Positions 21,401 to 30,400 of a stretch of 47,624 nt of DNA are shown piece by piece; the stretch's first letter is position 1; each line of letters starts with the position of its first letter. This DNA is from Triparma columacea (taxonomy: Eukaryota; Sar; Bolidophyceae; Parmales; Triparmaceae): NCBI GenBank assembly GCA_030267965.1, contig BRYA01000047.1, positions 1,665 to 49,288 of the forward strand, written 5' to 3'. The translations under genes and the position numbers were made by a program. The notes under the pieces were generated by a model. The model made no database searches. It had not been told where the DNA came from and worked only from the letters and a program-made list of their open reading frames with translations.

Positions 21401-23068
21401 GGGTTCCAGTAAGAACAGGGACAAGGCGATACACTGGCTCATGCAAACTTTCAACGCCGAGGTGGATTTGAAGACTGAGCTTGATCGCCTCGTGGAGGTG
21501 ATGCAGGAGCCGGTGATTGAGGAGCTTGTGTGCCACATTAGCGACTCGAGGAGGTGCGAAGGCGCCTGTTTCGCCCTAATGGGTATCTTGGGGAAGAAGG
21601 GGCCAAGGGTGAGAAAGACCTGGGGCTTCACACTGCGGAGGGCGCTGCAGAAGAGGATCATCGGAGTAGGGGGTGCAGATGCGTGCGCCGAGGGGGTTAT
21701 GGCGTGGGATACGGGGGCGAGCAAGCTCAGGAGGAAGGCGGCTTGCCTGGAACTCTTGGGCGAGCTTTTCGACGACAACAAGACAGTTTGTCAGGAGGTT
21801 GTCAGAAAGGTAAGAGGGCGCGAGCGTGTGGTGGTGGTGGTGGTGGTGGGGGGTGGGGGGGGTGGGGGGGGGGGGAGTCATCGTTAATGGGTTGCAGCAT
21901 AACGAGCTCACCGCAAATCATCGCTCGTCATGTCACAACACAGAACCCGAGGATATTGATTGCCGCGGTTGCCGGGCTGCAATTTATAGAGAAGGAGGCA
22001 GACCTAGAAGGCGATGGAGGGGGGTTTGACGACGACGTCCAGTGCGCGAGAATCGGGGTGGCGAGCAGGAAGCTCATCATGGATATTCAGTTCGAGGACG
22101 ATCTAGATGATGACGTCATCAAAGCTCTCTGGAGAATCCGCAGACAAATTCCTCTTGAGGACGGCCTTTGGAAGAGCCCCTCACTAAGAAAACTCGGTGA
22201 CGACTGGAGGGACCTGCCTGACAACGACGAGCTTGACGAGTTGAAGGATATTAGGAACATGAGGAGGGCAGGGGCATGGAAGAAGGCTCTGACGGAGCGT
22301 GGGTTTTGGATGGGGATGGGATTGAGATTCTTGGCGCCCGTACTGCCGCTGGTGTGCATGTCTAAGGGCGCGGAGTGGAGCGGGGGTGTTGACGCTGAGG
22401 TTTACTGCGCGGAAGATCTAGGAGGCTGGCTCGTGGGGGAGGGGCTCCTAACCTTTGCGATCGTCCTCCTAGGCTACGCCTTTGAAGTTTCAGTAAGGAT
22501 CATGGGGTGGGAAAAGGCGCCGTTCGTTTTCACTCCTCTTATTCTAAGTTTAGGGACAGGGCAGGCGGCGATGTGGGGCTACGGCTTCACAATGTGGAAC
22601 AAAAGTTTACCAGGAATGGACTACACGTGGACCTTCACAAGCGAGGACGAGCGGGCTTACGTGGGTGAACCTACTTGGGGCAGTCCCACACCTGCTCCAA
22701 CTCCAGCAGGAACCTTTAACGGATTTGGCTGCCAAATAGAACTCATCGAGGACTTCATCACCATCCAAGTGGCATTGGGGGCGGTGGGCCTGGCCTGGGC
22801 CATCATGTTGTGGAAGATGGCCACCCAAGTCCCTAAAGTCACCAACGACGAAGAGAGGAAGGAGCTAGCCAAGAAGGGTAGGGAGATGGCCATGGGAATG
22901 GGGAGGGGGGGGGATGCACAAGAGGAGGAGGAGAAGGAGGAGGAGAAGGAGGAGGAGAAGGAGGAGGAGAAGGAGGAGAAGGAGGAGAAGGAGGTGGAGG
23001 TGGAGGAGGAGAAGGAGGAGATCATTGCGTTGATGGAGGAAATTTTGACGAACGTCGAGAAAATGTAA
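18426..23068 (+). CDS. FN3 / jelly-roll-like / C2 / multi-membrane protein with Glu-Lys tail (1438 aa)
   Basis: Four exons: 18426-19471, 19558-20368, 20475-21809 and 21944-23068 (phases 2, 0, 0). Intron 1 has a TACTAAC branch site. Residues 1-260 are disordered and basic (KKKKRKKRKNSKGG). An FN3 domain spans ~270-346 (ATSIKISWDP ... LKPDTRYRFHVSSL). Residues ~360-672 look like one or two galactose-binding-type jelly rolls (WHTITCKMVG ... GELYIDDVEV). A C2 domain starts at ~692 (IRIGLCDARDL ... GSSDPFAVV) and finishes at ~850-860 (YDYDLVGDDDFLGEL) after a long helical insertion. A helical, ARM-like stretch follows, then two to four membrane helices in exon 4 (FLAPVLPLVCM; GLLTFAIVLLGYAFEVSV; ITIQVALGAVGLAWAIML). 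The tail is a Glu/Lys repeat. I infer a membrane-anchored, Ca/lipid-sensing protein. I recognise no named orthologue. Confidence 0.78.
22919..23011 (+). repeat. GAGGAGAAG-type trinucleotide repeat encoding E/K tail
   Basis: Imperfect GAG/AAG repeat encoding about 30 Glu/Lys residues (EEEKEEEKEEEK pattern) at the C-terminus of the FN3/C2 protein. It is prone to length change without frameshift. Confidence 0.9.
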
Positions 23069-23833
23069 TATGTTGTGTGACAAAAACATGATATATTTTT
23101 TTGTTGTCGCTTTTATTTACGTTCTTAACGCCTTCAGGCTTGAATTTCTTCCTCCCTCGCAGTTAGATATGCTCATTCTTCTCGTGAGAACGTGACAGAA
23201 CGTCAACACATACAAATTTGTAATTTTTTAAAATTTTGAATGACATTTGTGATAGTATCCAAATTATTTCACAATTCAATAAAATTGATCAATAATCTAA
23301 ATACGTACATTTCATAAATTCAAAATTAATTTAATAAAATTTTGAATAATGTCAATTGATTTCTTAGATTCTTAATTATTCTCAAAGTGTACCAAAATCA
23401 ATTTGCAAAAGTTGAGACATAATAAACAAAATTCTGTGAATGAAATAATATACATTTTCTAGTAAATGTATTTGATAATCTATATACTCAATTTTTGAAT
23501 AAAGGAACAAAGAAACAATCGAGTGTAGAAATTTAGACTTGAAGGGCATCTTTATAAAAAAATAAAAAAAATCTGATTTCGTAGGAGATAGTAGCGTAAC
23601 GTATTTACTTACTTACAGCACTTAAACTCCGACGATTAGCACTTGAAGAAATCATCGACCGGTTATCGCACCAAGACTGACAAAGACAGCTCTCAAGACG
23701 AAGGCCCCGCACCAGCCACACTGCTTCATAATGATAAGAAGACAAGTCGACGACAACACGAGAGCAGCACACCTTCACAAGAATTTTTTAAACTCTAATA
23801 AACACCAAATTTTTTTCATCCTCGCATAAAAAC
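23069..23833. other. AT-rich intergenic island
   Basis: About 765 bp without a supported gene. From ~23080 to ~23620 it is strikingly AT-rich compared with the GC-rich neighbours, with a motif AAAATTTTGAAT repeated (near 23230 and 23335) and several poly-A/T stretches. From 23640 to 23798 base composition returns to normal and one plus-strand frame is open for 53 codons (GYRTKTDKDSSQDEGPAPAT ...), preceded by acceptor-like TTACAG and GATTAG. It has no ATG, so it could be a gene relic or a spliced small exon. No repeat termini or transposase were seen. Confidence 0.5.
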
Positions 23834-25330
23834 CTACTGGTTAAAGTCCACCCTCCTTTGTCCCATTTCCCTCCTAAGCTCGGCATCCTCCCACTGGTCA
23901 GCGCCGACCCCCCCGCCATGGACCTCATCGTAGATCCTGGCGTTCTCGTCATGCTCCATCTTTTGCTTGTATTTGTCTACAACCGCCTTGAGGAGCTCGT
24001 CCTCCTTGCCCTCCCACGCCTCCAAAACTTCGTCCACAGTTTGAATCTTGTTGGGGTTGTATTTTTCGTAGAACAGAACGAGCCTCTGCCTGTAGAATTC
24101 AACTGGCAGCTCTCCCTTGAGCATCGTCAGGGCCTTGCCCGTGTTTTCTGTTAGCTCAGGCTCGCACTTTGTCCACTCCCCCTGGAGTCTGTGCGCCCAC
24201 GCCATGACGACGTTCTTGGCCCTGGCCCTCTTGCTCTTCGGGCCTGATATGGTTAATCCCCTGTCCATGGGAGTCGGAACCTCATCAGGTTTTACGGAGC
24301 TCATTCTGGACTCATCAGCGTGCCACGCGTCCTCGTCCTCGTCGTCCTCCTCCTCGTTCCCCTCGTCCTCCTTATCACCCCTCCCCTCCTCCTCCTCCTC
24401 GTCATCCTCGAATTGCCTGCCAAGAACTTGGAGAGGCTGATTGTCGTAGTCCCCAAGGACCTGCTTGATCGCCCTCCAAGCCTGCCACTTCAAAGCGGGG
24501 CAGTCGTAGGCATCAGCGAGCCTGTGCAGCCACATGCAATTGCGTGTTGTCACGGCCCCTACGAGGTACTTCCAGCATCTGACCTCAACCTCATCAAGCT
24601 CGAACGTTCTTATGACTCGGATCACCTCCTCAGACAGCTCGGGAGTGAAGGATAAGGGTTCGCCGTAAAGGTAGCCAACGACGGCTTCCACAGCCCCAGG
24701 GTCCAGGGAGTCGAGGACAATGACCCCATCCCCCTCGGATGAAGCCAGCAGCGACCTCAGCCACCGGGAGCAACAAGAGAGCACGATTCGGTGGGCCGGG
24801 AAATTTGCCCCATTTACCGAGAACGTTACGTCGCATAGTTCACAATCCAACCTCATGTCGTTCAGCTTGCTCCACTGATCTGCCATTTCCTGCGAGGATG
24901 GGGGAGTGGGTGGGATTTTGTGTAAGGATAATGTCGGGGTGAGAGGGGGAGGTACGTGAGGGAAGAAGCGAGCAGGTAAAAGGCAAATAAAGTGCCGACA
25001 TGACGCTGTAGCCCCTAGAGAGACAAAAAATCAGGGCCCAAATGCCCATCGTAACTGCCTGCAAACGGAACCTCTTCCTTCCCCACTACTCACCACATTC
25101 GACAATATCAACTTTGCATCCTTCGCCACATCGGGGAACTCCTTCTCCTCCTCATCTTCCCAACCGCCCTCTTCGTCATAGTAATCATCCTGATTGAAGC
25201 CCCAGGTCTCTTCCTGTTGGGGAGGGTCAGGCTCTGGGGGGGCTTTTCTGATGCTTGAGGGGGGAGGTCCGGGAGGCTGACCAGGGGGTCCCGCGGGAGG
25301 TTGGGGAGGAGGTCCCGGAGGTGGGGGCAT
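23834..25330 (-). CDS. BTB/POZ domain protein with proline-rich N-terminus
   Basis: Two exons: 25094-25330 and 23834-24889 (430 residues, phase 0 junction GTG|GAA). Exon 2 has its own ATG (24886), but an intact acceptor CTCGCAG just upstream and an open exon 1 support the longer protein. Exon 1 encodes a PPPPGPPPQPP..PPG run, then an acidic/aromatic segment (WGFNQDDYYDEEGGWEDEEE). Residues ~90-160 form a BTB fold (LCDVTFSV, FPAHRIVLSCCSRWLRSLL, AVVGYLYG). A BACK-like helical stretch follows (CWKYLVGAV, WLHRLADAY), then an Asp/Glu run and a C-terminal helical domain. BTB proteins commonly serve as Cullin-3 substrate adaptors; that role is inferred from the family only. Confidence 0.82.
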
Positions 25331-25501
25331 TTAGTAATTAAGATAGACGTGGGATGAAAAATTACGAGATTTGGAAGGGAAGAGAATTTGGCAACATTCG
25401 GCCAAACAACAGATTTGGGGGAGAACAACAAAGAAGGGTTTGTGCACATTTTGCTACTGCGAAAGGCGTTTTTCCAACAACACATACACACATACACACA
25501 C

Positions 25502-26413
25502 CTAGCTCTTCTTCAACCTCTTCTTGGCACGTCCCTCCACAGGTCTTCTATTCAAGCCAATTTGAACAGAGTTTACATCCACCACCTTGTCAGGATTGCT
25601 TTCAAGAAAGTCCTTCGTTATCTCATCTTCTTCTCCTGCCAAAGGCAAATGTCTCTCAATGAATTCACCGAAGTTCGCTTTCCTATCGATAGGACCCCCA
25701 ATTCCATACTTGTTGTTATTTTCGCCACTTGAATTTATTGTCTTGAGCATGTTGCAGAGGAAGTCCTCGTCGGAAACAGACGAGTCAGACCTCGGATCGT
25801 CCTCTCCGGTGTATCGCCTACAAAGTGTCAGTGTTGGCTCGCCATTACTCGAAACGGCGACAAACCCCAAGCTGACAAACGGTCCAAACTCAGTGGTGCC
25901 GCGCGCTGCAGCTAGCATATAGTTGGGTCCCTCACGCTGCCAGCCTTCTTTAGCATTGTCAACCCCGTTCCCGAAAACAATTTCCCTATGAACGACAAGG
26001 GTGTGGCGCTTGTCTTTGTAGGTTTCGTGGCCACCTCCATTGTCGAGCTTATAGGAACCCTTCATATCGAAAACGAGAAATTTATCTGACTGCGTATGCA
26101 ATCTCGCATTGAGTTTGAAGGTATTCAAGCTGTCATTGGGGTTGGGAGAGAGCAGACAAGAGGTGTGGAGGGGAGAGTCTTCATCAGAAGATCTTTGTGA
26201 GCCCAGCCATGATCCCTTGAAGGACATCTTCATTTCCCAGTCGATAAGAAGTGACTCCCAACCACTACAGTAAAGCACTTTACCGGATGCGTGGTCTTCT
26301 TCTTCTTCCTTGTTGTATACCAACTCTAGAGGAGAGTAAAGAGCTTCCCCATTGTGTGCGACCCCCTCAAGCTCCCCCTTCCAGACAAAAAGCGTCTCTC
26401 TCCAATCTGCCAT
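25502..26413 (-). CDS. Hypothetical beta-rich protein (303 aa)
   Basis: A single open exon from ATG 26413 to TAG 25502. The N-terminus (MADWRETLFVWKGELEG) and repeated W/G/beta-hairpin patterns suggest an all-beta domain: SLLIDWEMKMSFKGSW, DKFLVFDMKGSYKLDNGGG, and a best-defined core near residues 175-205 with ARGTTEFGPFVSLGFVAV then TLTLCRRYTG. The C-terminus is Lys/Arg-rich (EGRAKKRLKKS), possibly a nuclear signal. There is no signal peptide and no catalytic motif I can name. The gene lies 171 bp downstream of the BTB gene start on the same strand and starts head to head with the acidic membrane protein. Confidence 0.65.
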   Translation of the reverse strand: MADWRETLFVWKGELEGVAHNGEALYSPLELVYNKEEEEDHASGKVLYCSGWESLLIDWEMKMSFKGSWLGSQRSSDEDSPLHTSCLLSPNPNDSLNTFKLNARLHTQSDKFLVFDMKGSYKLDNGGGHETYKDKRHTLVVHREIVFGNGVDNAKEGWQREGPNYMLAAARGTTEFGPFVSLGFVAVSSNGEPTLTLCRRYTGEDDPRSDSSVSDEDFLCNMLKTINSSGENNNKYGIGGPIDRKANFGEFIERHLPLAGEEDEITKDFLESNPDKVVDVNSVQIGLNRRPVEGRAKKRLKKS

Positions 26414-26554
26414 GCTAGTTGGTTAGCTGCTACTGACGCTACTGACTGACTGGGAATCAGTTGAAAAATTCGTCTTGTGTCGTCTCTATTGAGTGTATTT
26501 TGGAAAGTGAAATTTGACTCCTTTTGGCATCACACACAAAATCACTTCACACTC
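26414..26554. promoter_or_regulatory. Divergent promoter region
   Basis: 141 bp between two divergent ATGs (26413 minus, 26555 plus). It has a GACGCTACTGACTGACTGG repeat-like strip near 26434. The call is from geometry only. Confidence 0.35.
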
Positions 26555-27403
26555 ATGAAACCGTCACAATTCGCTATTTTGTGTGTAATACTAGTCCTAT
26601 TTGACACCAAAACGTCGATAAATGCCGCCAAATTTGTACCAATTACGCCTAAACTGTTCTTGACAAGGAGGGGAGGGTCCGCCGATGACACAAACTCCAG
26701 TCCACATTCCTCATCTAGCGACATCATTGCCAGTTGGAAGGACGAAATGAGAGAGGAGAGGGAGCGTGCGATTAGGGAATTTAAGTTGGCTCTTGAGAAG
26801 AGGGGGGAGGAGGAGGAGGGGGGGGAGGAAGAAGAGGAGGGGGAAGGGGAGGTCAACGACAGCATCGTCGATGATGACAACGACGATGAAACCGACGACG
26901 ACGATGATACCGACGACGACGACGATACCGACGACACCGACGACAACAATGATGATACCGACGACAACAATGATACTGACGATAAAGATGCTGAAGTTGC
27001 TGAAAATGCTAATGAAGAGGACGATGAAAAAAATAACGCCGATGATGCTGCAGAGGACGAAGGTCATGGCAATGACAATGCTAGTCACAATAAAGAGACG
27101 GAAACGTTGACTGCGACCTCTGATGCAGACCCAGTTGCAGACTCAGATGAGGCAGACTCTGAGGTTGACTCCGCCCCCCCTTCCTCCCCCCCCCCCCCAA
27201 CTGCAAAGCGGACCAAGACTGTTAAAAAGCGCAAAATCAAACAAAAGAGCACTCCCAGCCCCAATCCTACCTCCTCCCTAGCTCCTCCCTCCGACAAACC
27301 TGTATCCTTCTTCAAGTTCTTCTCCATTATCGTAAAGAATGTTTTCGGGGGCTTTGTCCCATTGCTCCTTGTCTTTGTAGTGGCGTCTCTCATATTTGGC
27401 TAG
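26555..27403 (+). CDS. Acidic secretory-pathway membrane protein (Asp/Thr repeats)
   Basis: A single exon, 282 residues from ATG 26555. The start is chosen because it opens a signal peptide (MKPSQFAILCVILVLFDTK); in-frame codons further upstream are not ATG. The lumenal part has a Glu-rich helix, then a long Asp/Thr/Asn tract (DDDDDTDDDDD-type repeats, ~107-155), Ala/Glu/Asp and Pro/Ser segments and a basic patch (KRTKTVKKRKIKQK). A C-terminal hydrophobic helix (FVPLLLVFVVASLIFG) makes it a tail-anchored or type I membrane protein. The tract could bind divalent cations or basic surfaces. It resembles the product at 40619-42247 in layout (signal peptide plus Asp repeats), but I see no clear sequence homology. 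Confidence 0.72.
   Translation: MKPSQFAILCVILVLFDTKTSINAAKFVPITPKLFLTRRGGSADDTNSSPHSSSSDIIASWKDEMREERERAIREFKLALEKRGEEEEGGEEEEEGEGEVNDSIVDDDNDDETDDDDDTDDDDDTDDTDDNNDDTDDNNDTDDKDAEVAENANEEDDEKNNADDAAEDEGHGNDNASHNKETETLTATSDADPVADSDEADSEVDSAPPSSPPPPTAKRTKTVKKRKIKQKSTPSPNPTSSLAPPSDKPVSFFKFFSIIVKNVFGGFVPLLLVFVVASLIFG
26866..26992 (+). repeat. Asp-codon repeat (GAYGAC / ACCGAC units)
   Basis: Repeated GAC/GAT/ACC triplets encode the Asp-Thr-Asn tract of the acidic membrane protein. The repeat is imperfect and in frame throughout. Confidence 0.85.
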
Positions 27404-27482
27404 CACAAAATCCTGAATTTATATTCGAAACAAAATATTCTACACATACATCCATCCCTCCCCCCCCACCCCACGCTCAATC

Positions 27483-30400
27483 CTACTCCTCCCCCCCGCC
27501 GTCTTCGCCTCCCCCCTCCCCCCCCTCCTCGTCCTCCCCACCTTGCAGGCCGTCGTAAGGTCCCAAACCGTAGATATTCTCCAGCAAGTCGTCAGCGCAG
27601 GCCCCATGCTCTGGGTCAAAAAGCCAGCTGCTGAAGTCGTAGAAGTCGTAGGCTATGCTGAAGTGCCCCGCTGTCTGGCCCAACTTATTCTGATGGTTAG
27701 GGTTCGCGCCCTTGTGGACGAGCATCTTGGCGATCTTGATATTCCCGTTCTGGGCGCATATATGTAACAGCGTGTTGCCGTGCTCGTCTACCTTGTTCAG
27801 GTTGAACGGCTCCCTCTCGTACATTTCCAAGTAGGCGGTGCCAATGTGCTCAATGTACTGGACCTTGACGACACTGGGGTCGAAATATTTGTTTGGGATC
27901 TGGTCTAGGGCCTGCTTGAGCTTCTTGTACTTCTGGTGCCTGACCCAGCTCTGGAGCTCGTTAAGGTTAAGGGGGATGTGTCCATCGCCCCCAAACGGAT
28001 CGTCTACATCCTCTCCTGCCCCGCCACCCCCTGCGCCGCCTCCCACAACACTGAAGGGGACCATCTGTCCTCCGGGCGCCCCGGTCATTCCGCCTGCCAT
28101 GATGTTCCCCCTGTAATCCTGAACCAGCCCGCTGTTGAAGGCCTGGGCCTGTTCGGCAAGGTTCTGCACCCTCATCTGCTCGTCGTGGACCGACTCCGCC
28201 TTCTTCAGCTCGTCTATGCTGAAAAGAATCTTCTTCCTGTGCAGCCTGTGCTCGACTCCCAAGGTGTTCCTCAAATCGTCGTCAGTGAGAGCATACAGGA
28301 AGGCACCATCCACAGCCCCGTCCTTGAAGGTCTCGCGGTACTGTCCAAGGCTTAAAGTTCCCAGCCACTTCGTTACATCCATGACGCTCCACGCTTGGAC
28401 CCTCAGGTCCTGCTGCCCGGGCATCTTCCCCGGCTGAAGGTCCGGTTTGAAGCTGCTGAACTCTGACATGTCGTCCTGCCCCCCTCCCCCTCCCCCCCCT
28501 CCTCCACCCATGCCCCCCCCCCCCCCTCCCCCCCCTCCGCCCCCTCCCAGCCTGGGACCGTCCTCTTTATTCGCAACGGCAGCCATGACCGTATCGGTGG
28601 CCGCCACTGTCCTCATGGCCCTCACCATGTTCAAACTACTGAAGTAAGTCATACTCATGCTCATGAACCCGAACTTCATCAGGGTTTCAGTGCTCTGCAT
28701 GAGCTGGGCGGCTTGTTTCTTATCGTGGGCAGAAGGGCCTCCGTACCCCCCCCCACCCCCGACAACCATGGCACCTGGTCCCGCCCCCTGTCCGCCCCCG
28801 ATTCCCGGCCCGCTGCCGTTCAACAGGGCCTCTCCCTTCCTTTCCTGCCTTCTCCTGATATCGCCGAGCTCGAGTTGCTGCTCCTCCAGCAAGACAACCA
28901 ACTTTCTCTCCAACACCCTGAGCTCCTCCTCCTTCGATTGCCTGTTCCTGTCGATCTGTCCAAGCTTTCCTTCCAACCCCTTTAGCTGGTCCTTCCTGTC
29001 TGCGATCCTCGTCAGCATTGTCCCGAACTCTCTATCCAACCTCATCTTCTGATCTCTCAGTTCCTGCCTGGCGACGTCGTCCAAGACACCGCTGGCCTCG
29101 GTCTCAACCTTGCTCAGTTGGTGCATCTCCCTCTCTAGGGTTCTCACGCCCTCCTCGAACTCGCTGATTTCCTCCAAGAGGGCCTCAACCCTCTCCTCGG
29201 TTGCAACCTTCTCTTGATTCAGCAGCGAGACGTCGCTCTGCAATCTCGTAGCGTGGAGTTTGTGCTCAAGAAGCATCTGCCTCCCAAACTCGATCCCGCT
29301 GCTCTGACTCCTCGAGAAGAGGTACTTGTCGCGCTCATGAGCCGCGCGTCTCCTCCCCAGATGTCCCCTGTAAATCCTCTGAAGAATCAAGGACGCGTTC
29401 CTTTCGATCCTCCTCTTGAAGGCGAACTTCCTCGCCTGTCTCTTCCTCCACAGACCCTGCATCTTACACGCCCCACGGTTCCTCTTCTCAATGAGCATTG
29501 ACGTGTGCCATCTGGCAAGCGCGCCCCTCCAGATTCTAGCTATTTCAACCTGGCTTCCCAAGAACTCTCTCTGCTTTTTGAACTTGGTCCTTCCCAAGTA
29601 TCCCCTCACAGTCCTCTGGATGACCTGGGCCGCCCAAAGCTCCTTCATTTTCTGCAAGAACTCCAATCTTCCCACGAAGCCCCTGTAAGCCCTCTGGATT
29701 GTTCCGGCTGCGCTCTCCTCCCTCAACCTCTTGACAATAATCCAAGCGAGGTGGGCCCTGAAGGCGCCCTGCACAACCTTGGCAGCGTGCTCTAGCCTCA
29801 CCAGCCTCTTCTTATTCCTTTTCAACCTCCAACTCATGTATTCCTTCACCTCTGGAAACTGCTCCGGGTTGGGGTACATGAGACTACTCCCCGCCTTGTA
29901 AACGATGTTGTCCTGCCTCTCGAAGCTGGGGTGACTGGGATCGGTCACCGTCCCGGGCATATTGAACTCGTCCAGCACGACATCCTTCTTTTTCAGCTCT
30001 CCCCTTCCAGGCTTGTCTGGACTGCTCTTGTCCTTCTTCTTGCTCATGTCTTGCCTCTTCTCTTCCCTGAAGTTCTCCCATCTCTTCGAAAGGTTTTCAG
30101 CCTTCTTCGCCTCGCCCTCTTGCTTCCTCTTCATAACAGACGCCTTCTTGACGTGGCCGACCAAGTCGTTCACGAAGTGATCCTCGAAATTCTCACCATT
30201 CGAGCCCGACTTGCTGCCTCCCAGGCCGACGTTTTCATTGCCTCCAGCTCCGACATCGATGGCGCCGCCGGGTTCAACCGTCTGCTCGCTCATGAAAGCG
30301 ACCTCATTTAATTCGTGGTAACCCGTGAGCAACTGCTCCACGAGGGTAGTCACGTTTTTCCTCTGTTCCTGGAAGAGCTCGTGGCCTCCCTTGACCCAAA

